Positions 1-7,632 are shown, counted from the stretch's first letter. The stretch: DNA of 49,009 bases from an uncultured Opitutia bacterium (GCA_903840415.1 CAIMFY010000071.1:1-49009), one strand, 5' to 3'. Notes: generated from the letters alone by a model not told the origin. Made by a program: numbers and translations.

Positions 1-1
1 A

Positions 2-376
2 TTAGTAACGGCGCTCGCCGCGATCGCGGCCGCCGCCACCGCCGAAGCCGCCACGGTCGCGACCGCCGCCACCGCCGAAGCCACGGCCACCGCCGCCGCC
101 GCCGAAGCCGCCACCCGGGCGCTCTTCCTTCGGACGGGCCTCATTAACCGTCAACTGACGGCCGCCGAGGTCGACGCCGTTCATTTTCTCCGCCGCGGCT
201 TTCGCCTCTTCGGCGGTGCCCATGGTGACGAACGCGAAACCGCGGGGGCGGCCGGTCATCTTGTCCATGGCGACGTAAACGTCGGTCACGGCGCCGAACT
301 GGCCAAAAGCGGCGCGCAGTTCATCTTCGGTGGTCTTAAAGGACAAGTTACCGACGTATAGTTTGGAATTACTCAT
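2..376 (-). CDS. Glycine-rich RRM RNA-binding protein
   Basis: This 124-residue protein has one RNA recognition motif (about residues 4-82) followed by a glycine/arginine tail. RNP2 reads LYVGNL (6-11) and RNP1 reads RGFAFVTM (45-52), so the aromatic RNA-stacking positions are conserved. The tail from about residue 87 alternates glycine runs with RDRG boxes, as in cyanobacterial and plant cold-inducible glycine-rich RNA-binding proteins. Known family members bind single-stranded RNA and act as chaperones or stability factors in the cytoplasm. The gene is complete, with its TAA at the very edge of the window. About 200 bases upstream (377-580) contain no gene and could be a long 5' leader, but I see no clear element there. 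Specific RNA targets cannot be inferred. Confidence 0.95.
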   Translation of the reverse strand: MSNSKLYVGNLSFKTTEDELRAAFGQFGAVTDVYVAMDKMTGRPRGFAFVTMGTAEEAKAAAEKMNGVDLGGRQLTVNEARPKEERPGGGFGGGGGGRGFGGGGGRDRGGFGGGGGRDRGERRY

Positions 377-580
377 GTGATGTCTCGTAGATCCACCGTC
401 CGCTGCCAGTCCGTTCCCAACTTGGGTTTCGAAATCATCACTTAAGCCAAACGCTCAGCCAACGACTCACCAGATACTGTCACCTAACGCTTTCTCTAAC
501 GATCGAACGGCTAGGACACACGGGCTACCGGCTAACGCAAGGGAATTCGCGGCCGCCCCTCTGGCCGTCTCCCGTCCTGC

Positions 581-994
581 TCAGATCGAATACTTCGCGC
601 GCACGTCTTCGGGAATCGGGGTCGCGCGACCGGTGGCGAGCGTCACGAGCGTGTAATCGCAGTGCCCGTCGCACACCCGTTTGCCTGTCGGTAGCTTCTC
701 GATCTCGAACGCCACCTGGCAGCCCGTCTCCGAAAATTGCGCGATCCAGCACCGCACGGTCATCCTGTCGCCCCAGCCCAATGGCCGTTTGTAGTGGATG
801 GTCGCCGCCGCCATGAACCAACCTAATCCGCGATCCGCAAACGCCTTCATCGACATCCCATAATTTTTTTCCATCTGCTCGAACCGCGCCGCGAGCACGT
901 AATCGAGATACCGCGTCGAGTGGACGTGCTGGTAGAGATCGATGTCGTCGGGCCGCACGGAGAGTTCGGTTTCGAATTTGGAGAAAACATCCAT
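581..994 (-). CDS. Acyl-CoA thioesterase, 4HBT hot-dog family
   Basis: This is a single-domain hot-dog thioesterase of 137 residues, the usual size for YbgC/FadM-like enzymes that hydrolyse acyl-CoA or acyl-ACP thioesters in the cytoplasm. Near the N-terminus the block DDIDLYQHVHSTRYLDY matches the family active-site region, with the catalytic acidic residue ahead of the HV(N/H)xxxY pattern. The reading frame is open upstream to 1111, but those codons run through a REP-like palindrome and the end of hslR. The ATG at 994 (MDVFSKFETE) begins exactly where homology begins, so I chose it. The gene is last in a co-directional group with DUF3016 and hslR. The substrate is not predictable. Confidence 0.88.
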   Translation of the reverse strand: MDVFSKFETELSVRPDDIDLYQHVHSTRYLDYVLAARFEQMEKNYGMSMKAFADRGLGWFMAAATIHYKRPLGWGDRMTVRCWIAQFSETGCQVAFEIEKLPTGKRVCDGHCDYTLVTLATGRATPIPEDVRAKYSI

Positions 995-1001
995 GCGAAA
1001 A

Positions 1002-1059
1002 GTAGCGCAGGCGTCCCCGCCTGCCGTCGAGCTCAATGCAGGCGGGACGCCGGCGCTAC
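1002..1059. repeat. REP-like imperfect palindrome
   Basis: Two arms of 23 and 22 bases (1002-1024 and 1038-1059) are near-perfect inverted copies. The left arm begins GTAGCGCAGGCGTCCCCGCC and the right arm ends GGCGGGACGCCGGCGCTAC. A 13-base loop separates them. The sequence resembles dispersed REP/MITE palindromes known from many bacterial chromosomes. It lies between hslR and the thioesterase gene, and the stop codon of hslR is inside its right arm. In RNA it could fold into a strong hairpin that affects mRNA stability or termination. Only one copy is in this window, so dispersal is inferred. Confidence 0.75.
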
Positions 1060-1448
1060 TCGAACAACCGATCGCGCAGCCGTCGATCCCGTTTCGTGGG
1101 GCGGCCGCCACTGCGATCGAGTTCGAGCAGTTGCTGAACGCGGTGCTCCTTCGCCTTCTCCCACTCAGCCGCCGGGGTAAGATCGGTGCAAAATTCCGCC
1201 ACCAGCTTCGCGCCGACGCGGGAGCGCGGCACGCCGATCACACGCAGCGTGCGCATTACGATCCCTTGCCGCACCACGACGAGTTCATCAGCGCGCACCG
1301 TCCGCCCGGGCTTCGCCGGCAGTTCGTTGATCTTCACGTGGCCGGTGCGGCAGGCTTCGGTGGCGAGGGCGCGGGTCTTGAAGATGCGCACCGCCCACAA
1401 CCATTTGTCGAGGCGGGCGACGGAATCGTCGGTGGCGGCGGTATTCAC
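1056..1448 (-). CDS. hslR: S4-domain RNA-binding protein, Hsp15 type
   Basis: The protein has 130 residues with an N-terminal S4 RNA-binding domain (about 10-70). The signature RLDKWLWAVRIFKTRALA is characteristic of heat-shock protein 15, which binds stalled 50S subunits carrying a nascent chain-tRNA and recycles them. The C-terminal half is basic (GRPTKRDRRLRDR), also as in Hsp15. The start is GTG at 1448, and no in-frame ATG precedes the S4 motif. It follows the DUF3016 gene by 11 bases and is probably co-transcribed with it. Its TAG stop lies within a REP-like palindrome, so the last few residues may have been altered by insertion of that repeat. Confidence 0.9.
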   Translation of the reverse strand: MNTAATDDSVARLDKWLWAVRIFKTRALATEACRTGHVKINELPAKPGRTVRADELVVVRQGIVMRTLRVIGVPRSRVGAKLVAEFCTDLTPAAEWEKAKEHRVQQLLELDRSGGRPTKRDRRLRDRLFE

Positions 1449-1459
1449 ACGCGCGCCGG

Positions 1460-1990
1460 CTACTTGTTCTTCAACCCCCGAAATTCTTCGCGCAGCCAGT
1501 CGTCGAGCAGCGATTTTTCGTAGCGCAGCGGATCGTTTCGATCGATCGAGAGTTTCATCATGAAGCCCAAATCGCGCAGGTTGCGGTCGCCTTGCTTCAG
1601 CACTTGGCCCTCGGCGTCGGTGAGTTGAAACGCCAGCTTGATATCCGGCGGATAAATGTCCTTCACGATCCGCACGTCATTCCACTGCGATCCGCGCCAC
1701 GGTTCGAATTCTCCTGCGAGATCGACGTCAGTCACGGTGATCTTTAGTTGCTGGCCGGGGGCGAGCAGGCGGTTGGCCTGTTTGATCAGATAGGTGCGCA
1801 GCTCGCCGAGGGTCGCATCGCGCGCTTTTTCGGAATCGCCGAACGAACTGTCGCGCACATCGGTAAATTTCTCTGGTTCGAAAAACACGACCTCGGTGCG
1901 GGGCAATCCCTTCGCCGGATCGAAGGCTGAAACGACGGCGACTGCTGCCAAGCCGAGGGCGGCGAGCAGGAGAAGGCGGGGGGAGTTCAT
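1460..1990 (-). CDS. Secreted DUF3016 family protein
   Basis: This 176-residue protein carries a clear Sec signal peptide (MNSPRLLLLAALGLAAVAVVSA) and is probably periplasmic. The rest matches the DUF3016 pattern: VVFFEPEKFTDV near the N-terminus, then KITVTDVDLAGEFEPW, the DIYPPDIKLAFQLTD segment and a C-terminal YEKSLLDDWLREEF. The family has no established biochemical function. The gene is first in a group with hslR and the thioesterase. Its ATG is preceded directly by a perfect hairpin (1992-2012), which may be a terminator for sequence upstream or a translational control element. Confidence 0.85.
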   Translation of the reverse strand: MNSPRLLLLAALGLAAVAVVSAFDPAKGLPRTEVVFFEPEKFTDVRDSSFGDSEKARDATLGELRTYLIKQANRLLAPGQQLKITVTDVDLAGEFEPWRGSQWNDVRIVKDIYPPDIKLAFQLTDAEGQVLKQGDRNLRDLGFMMKLSIDRNDPLRYEKSLLDDWLREEFRGLKNK

Positions 1991-1991
1991 G

Positions 1992-2012
1992 CTACGGTTG
2001 GACGAACCGTAG
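1992..2012. promoter_or_regulatory. Perfect stem-loop abutting the DUF3016 start codon
   Basis: Arms CTACGGTT (1992-1999) and AACCGTAG (2005-2012) form an 8-bp perfect stem around a 5-base loop. On the minus strand this hairpin ends one base before the ATG of the DUF3016 gene. It replaces any Shine-Dalgarno sequence there. It also overlaps the end of the RidA remnant. Confidence 0.5.
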
Positions 2013-2192
2013 CACAGAATTGTTCCCGCGCGAACCTGCGCTATTCTTTCTCCAGATAACCGCCACCGCCTCGATTTCGAGCAGCCAGTCGGGATTCACG
2101 AGCGCGGCGACAGCCGGTGAAGTCGACGGCCGCGAGCGGCGCGGCCAGCGCGCCGCCGGCCGCGGTGCGCCGGATTTCGCGCACCTCGGCAC
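1992..2192 (-). pseudogene. RidA/YjgF-family C-terminal remnant
   Basis: The minus-strand frame ending at 1992 encodes AALVNPDWLLEIEAVAVI. This matches the conserved C-terminus of RidA (YjgF/YER057c/UK114) proteins, where a substrate-contacting Glu lies in the EIEAxAV block. Upstream codons in the same frame are arginine-rich and show no RidA core (no beta-strand pattern or mid-domain arginine motif). The open frame gives only 66 residues, about half of a RidA, followed by extra residues after the normal terminus. I infer a truncated, decayed copy of an enamine/imine deaminase gene. The rest of the remnant may extend to about 2290 in another frame. Confidence 0.45.
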
Positions 2193-2292
2193 GATAGCGA
2201 ATCTGCCGCTCGACCTTCGCCGCGAGCGCGTAGGCGACGCGGTCCATGCCGCCGGGACGGGGAGATCGCGCGGGCATGGCTGTCGCTAGCAA

Positions 2293-2652
2293 GTGGCAGG
2301 CCGATTGACGAGGTCACTTTTCTTTTCGCCAAAACGCGCTACGGTGCTGCCGTTTCCCACCGTGTTTGCGAATTTCCTCGAACTCGTCACCGGCCGCGCG
2401 CCGACCGCGGAGATCGGACGCGCCGCGTTCGTCGAAACCGTGCGCGTGTCGGCGCCACCTCCAGCCCGCGATCCGCGGGTGATGCGGCTCGTCGCTGCGG
2501 GCTGGGCGCTGATAGCGGTGAAGCACATGGCGATCATCTGGGCGGTGTGGCGCTACCACATCCCGTTTCACTCGCTCTGGATCAATTTTCCGACGTGGCT
2601 GCTCGGCGTGCTCGCGACTGGCGTTTACTACGGTTGCACGCGGCGCGACTGA
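2293..2652 (+). CDS. Small hypothetical membrane protein
   Basis: The 119-residue product is not recognised. The C-terminal half has two hydrophobic stretches (VMRLVAAGWALIAVKHMAII and LLGVLATGVYYG) compatible with two membrane helices. The N-terminal half (FPTVFANFLELVTGRAPTAE) is amphipathic and soluble. GTG at 2293 is the first start. A second in-frame GTG at 2344 would remove 17 residues that look non-conserved. Codon use resembles its neighbours. It sits between a RidA remnant on the opposite strand and the DUF5069 gene. It could be a real gene of the lineage or a chance ORF in GC-rich DNA. Confidence 0.4.
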   Translation: MAGRLTRSLFFSPKRATVLPFPTVFANFLELVTGRAPTAEIGRAAFVETVRVSAPPPARDPRVMRLVAAGWALIAVKHMAIIWAVWRYHIPFHSLWINFPTWLLGVLATGVYYGCTRRD

Positions 2653-2753
2653 CGCATAAGTGGCGCAATTTTTGATTTTCGATTTGGGCTTTTTCAATTC
2701 AGCCTTGGTCGTTCGCCCAATCGAGAAGCCAAACTCCCAATCGAAAACTCCAC

Positions 2754-3203
2754 ATGCCTCACGTCCCCGGTCTCCGCAGCCCCTACGCCAAAGTTGGTCG
2801 CCTCGTCTACTTCGGCCGCATGGTCGACAAAATCCGCCTGCACGCGGCGGCCAAGCTCCCAGCGGACTACGTGGCCAATCTCGGCAAGGCCTTCGACGGC
2901 CGCTGCTGCGCCTTCCTGCGCGTCGCCTACGACGAGCTCAAGGCCCGCGTGCAGGGTGGCGATTTGAACGATGAGCAACTGCTCGCATGGGCGGAGGAAC
3001 ACGGCGGTCGGCGCACCGACGAAGAATGCGAAGTCTGGAGCGGCTTCATGATGAAACGCGGCTGGCGCGATGCCGGGGCCGAAGTCCTCGCGCGCCGGAT
3101 CAAAGAAAGCGTGCTCGAGGGCAAGCCCGTGCTCACCATGTTCGACTATCTTGATTTCGACGAAGGCCGCGACCCGACCGCTGATCAGTTGTGGCTGAAG
3201 TGA
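2754..3203 (+). CDS. DUF5069 family protein
   Basis: This 149-residue protein fits DUF5069 over its whole length. It opens with LRSPYAKVGRLVYFGRMVDK, then KLPADYVANLGKAFDGRCCAFL, then an EVWSGFMMKRGWRD block and an acidic C-terminus (FDYLDFDEGRDP). There is no signal peptide or membrane helix, so it is probably cytoplasmic. The family is common in Verrucomicrobiota and related phyla and has no assigned function. The gene lies 13 bases before gluconokinase and may be co-transcribed with it. The leader has no Shine-Dalgarno; it carries inverted copies of a CCCAATCGAAAA-like sequence (2676-2688 and 2736-2747). Confidence 0.85.
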   Translation: MPHVPGLRSPYAKVGRLVYFGRMVDKIRLHAAAKLPADYVANLGKAFDGRCCAFLRVAYDELKARVQGGDLNDEQLLAWAEEHGGRRTDEECEVWSGFMMKRGWRDAGAEVLARRIKESVLEGKPVLTMFDYLDFDEGRDPTADQLWLK

Positions 3204-3216
3204 GCGCGCCGCAGCG

Positions 3217-3705
3217 ATGGTGATTCTCATCATGGGCGTCGCTGGCAGCGGAAAAACCACCGTCGGCCGTGCGCTCACCCGCGAACTCGGCTGGAGTTTT
3301 CGCGACGCCGACGACTTTCATCCGCCCGCCAACATCGCAAAGATGTCCGCCGGCCAGCCGCTCACCGACGCCGATCGTGCGCCTTGGTTGGCGGCGATTC
3401 GGATGCAGATCGACGAACACCTCGCCCGCGACGAGAACGCGGTTATCGCCTGCTCCGCGCTGAAAGAATCCTACCGCGCCCTGCTCGTCGCCGATTCCGC
3501 GCAGGTGAAGCTGGTCCACCTCACCGGCGATCCGGCGCTGCTCGTCGCGCGCCTCGCCGGCCGCACCGATCATTTTATGGGACCCGCGATGCTGGCGTCC
3601 CAACTCGCCGCGCTGCAGTCGCCGCGCGACGCGTTCGTCGTGGATATCGCGCAGACTCCCGCCGCGATCGTTGCGCAAATCCGGCGCGGGTTCGGGTTAC
3701 AGTAG
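3217..3705 (+). CDS. gntK: Gluconokinase
   Basis: This is a 162-residue P-loop kinase that phosphorylates D-gluconate to 6-phosphogluconate with ATP, feeding the pentose phosphate and Entner-Doudoroff routes. The Walker A loop GVAGSGKTT is at residues 7-15. The family blocks DADDFHPPANIAKMSAGQPL and CSALKESYR, and the lid motif GRTDHFMGPAMLASQ, follow in the expected order. Length equals that of GntK/IdnK. No gluconate transporter or GntR regulator is adjacent, so control is not visible. The start ATG follows the DUF5069 stop by 13 bases with only a weak purine stretch. Confidence 0.95.
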   Translation: MVILIMGVAGSGKTTVGRALTRELGWSFRDADDFHPPANIAKMSAGQPLTDADRAPWLAAIRMQIDEHLARDENAVIACSALKESYRALLVADSAQVKLVHLTGDPALLVARLAGRTDHFMGPAMLASQLAALQSPRDAFVVDIAQTPAAIVAQIRRGFGLQ

Positions 3706-3830
3706 CAAGACGGCCACGTGGCGACGGAGGGGGGGAAAATTCCTCGCTAGTGTGCGGGTGCTAGGTTAATTTACCGCCTTGAGCCGGCGCGCCGCGAAGC
3801 GCCCCAGCGGCGCCAGCCCGATCAATCTCA

Positions 3831-4314
3831 ATGCGCCACGCCATCCCTCTCCGCTACGCTCTGCCACTCGGCTTTCTCACGTTGAGCGCGGTGTTAATGA
3901 CGGTCTCCTATGTGATTCGAAGCCGGGAAGTTGCGCAGCGCAACGAAAGCCTGATGGTGCAGCGGGCCGCGGGCCTGGGACAGCTGATCGCCTCCGAGCT
4001 GGAGGCCGGATACAAACGCGGCGACGCGAAGGCCAGCGGTCCGCTCTTCGATCGGCTGCACGCCGTGCCGCACTTGACGGCCGCGCTCGTGTGCGACGAG
4101 GCCGGCCTCATCCTCAACGCCACCCGCGACGATCTGCGGGGCCGCCGAATTGCAAGCCGATCGACCCACGCTGCGGGTCATTTTCACCACGGGCTACAGC
4201 CCGGAGATCGCCGGTAGCGATCTCACGCTGCAGCCGCGGCAATATTTCCTGCAAAAACCCTTTGCGGCCGCCGAACTTCTCACGACAGTTCGCGCAGCAC
4301 TCGAGGCCCGTTAG
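3831..4314 (+). pseudogene. Hybrid sensor histidine kinase remnant with deleted middle
   Basis: The first about 100 codons (from ATG 3831) encode the start of a membrane sensor: a short N-terminus, a transmembrane helix (LPLGFLTLSAVLMTVSYVI) and the beginning of a helical extracytoplasmic region ending near LILNATRDDLRG. From about 4144, one frame later, the DNA encodes VIFTTGYSPEIAG, then FLQKPFAAAELLTTVRAALEAR and a TAG at 4312. This is the C-terminal third of a response-regulator receiver domain, with the conserved Lys-Pro. Missing are the rest of the sensor domain, HAMP/PAS regions, the His-containing and ATPase domains, and the front of the receiver including the phospho-Asp. The joint near 4136-4145 also shifts frame. 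I infer a large internal deletion in a hybrid kinase gene. Confidence 0.8.
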
Positions 4315-4437
4315 CGGCGCGGGCCGGCCGGTGGCGGCTCCGCCCTCCGGCGTGCCGCTGTGCCTTATGCTGCTCCGTCCCTCCACTCTTTCGTGCGCCG
4401 CCGCCTTCGTCGCGCAGATTCGCCACCCCTACCACCC

Positions 4438-6858
4438 ATGAGCCCTGCCGCCACCAAACGCCTCCGCCTGCTCGCCAGCGCCGTGAGCTTGCTCGTGCTC
4501 GCCGGCCTCGTCGCCGCGGGTTGGTTTTATTTTCGGATGCGAGCGAGCCTGCCGCAGCTCGACGGTCCGGTCGCGCTGACCGGACTGACGGCGAAAGTCA
4601 CCATCACCCGCGATGCGCTCGGCATCCCAACGATCAAAGCTCAAAACCGCGCCGATGTCGCCCGCGCGCTCGGCTGGCTCCACGCGCAGGATCGGTTTTT
4701 TCAAATGGATCTGTTGCGGCGCCGCGCCGCCGGCGAACTCGCCGAACTATTCGGCCCGGCTGCGCTGCCGCTCGATCGCGCGACGCGCGGGCACGGATTT
4801 CGGGCGTTGTCGCGGCAAATTCTCGCCCAACTTCCGGCGAACCAGCACGCACTCGTGGAGGCCTACGCCGCGGGCGTCAACGCCGGCCTCGGCGCGCTCG
4901 GCGCGAAGCCCTTCGAGTATCTCGTGCTCCGCGACACGCCGCAGCCCTGGCTGCCGGAAGACTGCTTGCTGGTGAATTTCGCCATGTGGCTCGACCTGCA
5001 GGATAGCACCGGCCGCTACGAGCATACGTTGATGACCCTCCGCGATCATTTCGGCGCCGAGTCGCTCGCGTTCTTCGCACCACTGGTCACGGCCGCCGAC
5101 GCCGCGCTCGATGGCACGACTGCGCCCGCCGCCCCGCCACCCGGCCCGAACGTGATCGATCTGCGGCGGCGCCCGAAGTCCGCCGCGCTCACAGCGCGCC
5201 CCGTCGTTGATCAATTGGCTGGGATTTTCCCGGAAGTTCCTCCGGAGGTTGCGGCCGACATCGGCTCGAACGCTTTCGCGCTCGCCGGCGCCCACACCGC
5301 CAGCGGCGCCGGCCTGCTCGCGAACGACATGCACCTCGCGCTCGCTGTGCCGAACATCTGGTATCGCGCCTCGCTCGAATATCCCGGGCACAAAATCACC
5401 GGCACCACGTTGCCCGGCACTCCGATTGTCACGACTGGCAGCAACGGCCATGTCGCGTGGGGTTTCACCGTCGCCTACGCCGACACCGGCGATCTCGTCG
5501 TGATCGAAATGGTGCCCGGCGCGCCCTCGCTTTATCGCGCGCCTGGACACGCCACCTCGCTCGAAATCGAAATGCGCAAGGACACGATTCGCGTGAAAGG
5601 TAGCGCGCCCGTCGCCGTCGAATATCCCTGGACGATCTGGGGCCCCATCGTCGGCACGACCGAGCTGCATCATCCCCTCGCCTACCATTGGCTCGGCTAC
5701 GATCCCACGGCGAGCAACCTTACGCTTGTGGACATGGAAGACGCCGCTGACGTCACCGCCGCCGTCGAGATTGCGCACCGCGCCGGTGTGCCGGCGTTGA
5801 ATTTCATGGGCGCCGACGCCGCCGGAAACATCGCGTGGACCATCGCCGGCAAACTCCCGAAACGCGTCGGCTACGACGGCCGCCTGCCGACCAACTGGGC
5901 GTTTGGCGACCGGAGTTGGGACGGCCAGCTCAAGTCCACCGAAGTGCCCGCGATCATTTCGCCCGCGACTGACCGGCTGTGGTCGAGCAACCAGCGCGAG
6001 GTCGGTGGCGCTGCGCTCGCGCTGATTGGTGATGGCGGCTATGCGCGCCCAGCCCGCGCCGCGCAGGTTCGCGACGACCTCCTGCCGCTTGAGCACGCCA
6101 CGCCGCGCGATCTGCTGGCCGTGCAGCTCGACAACCGCGCGCTGTTTCTCGCGGCGTGGCAGAAACTGCTCGTCGACACGCTCACGCCCGCTGTCGTCGC
6201 CCAAAAATCTTCGCGCGCCGAACTGCGCGCCCTCGCCGCCAACTGGGAGGGCCACGCCAGTATCGATTCCGTGAGCTACCGGCTGGTGCGCGCGTTTCGG
6301 ACCGCGGTGTTGACGCGCGTGTTCACGCCGATTTTCGCCGCATGCGTCGAGGCCGACGAAGGGTTTAACTGGGCTCGCCTGAATCTGGAGCCGGCGATGT
6401 GGACGTTAGTGCGCGAAAAGCCCGCGCATTTGCTGAATCCCGATTTTGCGACGTGGGACGACGTGCTCGTCGCCGCGGCCGACGACATCGTTGCGAATCT
6501 CGACCAGCAAGGCGTGCCACTCCCGCGCGCGACCTGGGGCGCGCTCAACACCGCGCGCATCCGCCACCCGTTCAGCCGCACGTTGCCAGCGTGGCTCACC
6601 GGCTGGCTGAACCTGCCCGCCGATCAGTTGCCCGGCGACAGCGATCTGCCGCGCGTCCTCACGCCGACGCACGGTGCGAGCGAGCGTTTCGTCGTCTCGC
6701 CCGGTCGCGAAGCCGAGGGAATTTTTCACATGCCGGGTGGCCAGAGCGGCCATCCGCTGTCCCCGTATTTCCGCGCGGGCCACGAAGTCTGGGTGCGCGG
6801 CGAGGCCACGCCGTTTCTGCCTGGAAAAACCGAACACACCCTCGAACTGGCACCGTGA
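4438..6858 (+). CDS. Penicillin acylase family (Ntn) hydrolase
   Basis: This 806-residue enzyme belongs to the penicillin amidase/acylase branch of N-terminal nucleophile hydrolases. These are made as one chain, exported, and autoprocessed into alpha and beta subunits; members cleave beta-lactam side chains, acyl-homoserine lactones or other amides. An N-terminal hydrophobic helix (LLASAVSLLVLAGLVAAGWFYF) serves as signal or anchor. The alpha-chain has RDALGIPTIKAQNRADVARALGWLHAQDRFFQMDL. The mature beta-chain should begin at Ser277 in DIGSNAFALAGAHTASG, followed by LLANDMHL. I chose ATG 4438 over an in-frame ATG at 4360 because the upstream residues are low-complexity and precede the signal helix. 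The substrate cannot be told from sequence. Confidence 0.92.
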   Translation: MSPAATKRLRLLASAVSLLVLAGLVAAGWFYFRMRASLPQLDGPVALTGLTAKVTITRDALGIPTIKAQNRADVARALGWLHAQDRFFQMDLLRRRAAGELAELFGPAALPLDRATRGHGFRALSRQILAQLPANQHALVEAYAAGVNAGLGALGAKPFEYLVLRDTPQPWLPEDCLLVNFAMWLDLQDSTGRYEHTLMTLRDHFGAESLAFFAPLVTAADAALDGTTAPAAPPPGPNVIDLRRRPKSAALTARPVVDQLAGIFPEVPPEVAADIGSNAFALAGAHTASGAGLLANDMHLALAVPNIWYRASLEYPGHKITGTTLPGTPIVTTGSNGHVAWGFTVAYADTGDLVVIEMVPGAPSLYRAPGHATSLEIEMRKDTIRVKGSAPVAVEYPWTIWGPIVGTTELHHPLAYHWLGYDPTASNLTLVDMEDAADVTAAVEIAHRAGVPALNFMGADAAGNIAWTIAGKLPKRVGYDGRLPTNWAFGDRSWDGQLKSTEVPAIISPATDRLWSSNQREVGGAALALIGDGGYARPARAAQVRDDLLPLEHATPRDLLAVQLDNRALFLAAWQKLLVDTLTPAVVAQKSSRAELRALAANWEGHASIDSVSYRLVRAFRTAVLTRVFTPIFAACVEADEGFNWARLNLEPAMWTLVREKPAHLLNPDFATWDDVLVAAADDIVANLDQQGVPLPRATWGALNTARIRHPFSRTLPAWLTGWLNLPADQLPGDSDLPRVLTPTHGASERFVVSPGREAEGIFHMPGGQSGHPLSPYFRAGHEVWVRGEATPFLPGKTEHTLELAP

Positions 6859-6910
6859 TTTGCCGCGGGGGGTCACATCGCCTTTTGCGTTGAGCCGCGC
6901 CGAGCGCGTT

Positions 6911-6952
6911 TCATCTTTTCACCGTTTCTTCTTTTTCCTTTTCCGCCCCGCC
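6911..6952 (+). promoter_or_regulatory. Polypyrimidine leader of upp
   Basis: The 42 bases directly before the upp ATG are almost entirely C and T, including TTTCTTCTTTTTCCTTTTCC, with no Shine-Dalgarno sequence. In enteric bacteria pyrimidine genes, including upp, are controlled by UTP-sensitive events in pyrimidine-rich initial transcripts. Whether this tract does that is an inference, since other genes in the window have similar leaders. Confidence 0.35.
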
Positions 6953-7573
6953 ATGCCGCTCCACGTCCTCGATCATCCGCTCGCCGCGCACATCATCACG
7001 CACCTGCGCGACCAGACGACCAAGCCCGCGACCTTCCGCACGCTCGCCTATCAACTGAGCCTGCTCCTCGCGATCGAATCGACCGCCGATCTCCCGACCG
7101 AGGAGAAAACCATCGCGACACCACTTGAGTCGATGACTGGCAGCGTGCTCACTCATCAACCGTTGGTGGTCGTGCCGATCCTGCGGGCGGGCCTCGGGAT
7201 GGTGCAGCCGTTCACCGACATGTTTCCTGATGTGAGCGTCGGCTACATTGGCCTTGAGCGCGACCACGCGACGGCCGTAGCGCGCAGCTACTACTGCAAG
7301 CTTCCGCCGCTCACCGGCCGGCGCGTCTTCGTTATCGATCCGATGCTCGCCACCGGTGGCAGCGCCAGCAATGCGCTCTCCGTGGTGAAACAGCACGGGG
7401 CCATAAATCCGACGCTCGTCTGCATCGTGGCCGCACCCGAAGGAGTCGCCGAGGTGGAGAAATCCCATCCCGGCACAACCATCCACACCGCCGCCCTCGA
7501 CCGCGCGCTCAACGACCGGAAATACATCCTTCCCGGCCTCGGCGATTTCGGCGATCGACTTTACGGAACGTAA
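6953..7573 (+). CDS. upp: Uracil phosphoribosyltransferase
   Basis: This 206-residue type I phosphoribosyltransferase converts uracil and PRPP to UMP in pyrimidine salvage, in the cytoplasm. The PRPP loop DPMLATGGSA is intact, PILRAGLGM lies in the expected place, and the C-terminal uracil-binding block GLGDFGDRLYGT closes the protein. The frame stays open upstream into the penicillin acylase gene, but the family N-terminus (MPLHVLDHPLAAHIITHLRD) fixes the start at ATG 6953. It stands 94 bases after the acylase gene and converges on the SDR gene. The polypyrimidine stretch just before the start is its only visible regulatory candidate. Confidence 0.96.
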   Translation: MPLHVLDHPLAAHIITHLRDQTTKPATFRTLAYQLSLLLAIESTADLPTEEKTIATPLESMTGSVLTHQPLVVVPILRAGLGMVQPFTDMFPDVSVGYIGLERDHATAVARSYYCKLPPLTGRRVFVIDPMLATGGSASNALSVVKQHGAINPTLVCIVAAPEGVAEVEKSHPGTTIHTAALDRALNDRKYILPGLGDFGDRLYGT

Positions 7574-7632
7574 GGCGCCGCCTGCCGCGCGAAACCGGGA
7601 TTCGGAAACCCGTGCTGTGCGCCTCATTGATC

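Noticed and set aside
995-1111. N-terminal extension of the thioesterase
   Set aside because: The codons translate the REP palindrome and the end of hslR, and homology begins at 994.
3786-3814. GC-rich imperfect hairpin before the kinase remnant
   Set aside because: The stem has a bulge and no T-run, and such structures are expected by chance at this GC content.
4747-6255. 502-residue minus-strand ORF inside the penicillin acylase gene
   Set aside because: It is antisense to a well-conserved gene, rich in Arg/Gly/Ala, and has no recognisable domain. It is a GC-driven shadow.
7574-7632. Possible terminator between upp and the SDR gene
   Set aside because: A weak CGGG/CCCG pairing exists but has mismatches and no T-run, so it is not supportable.
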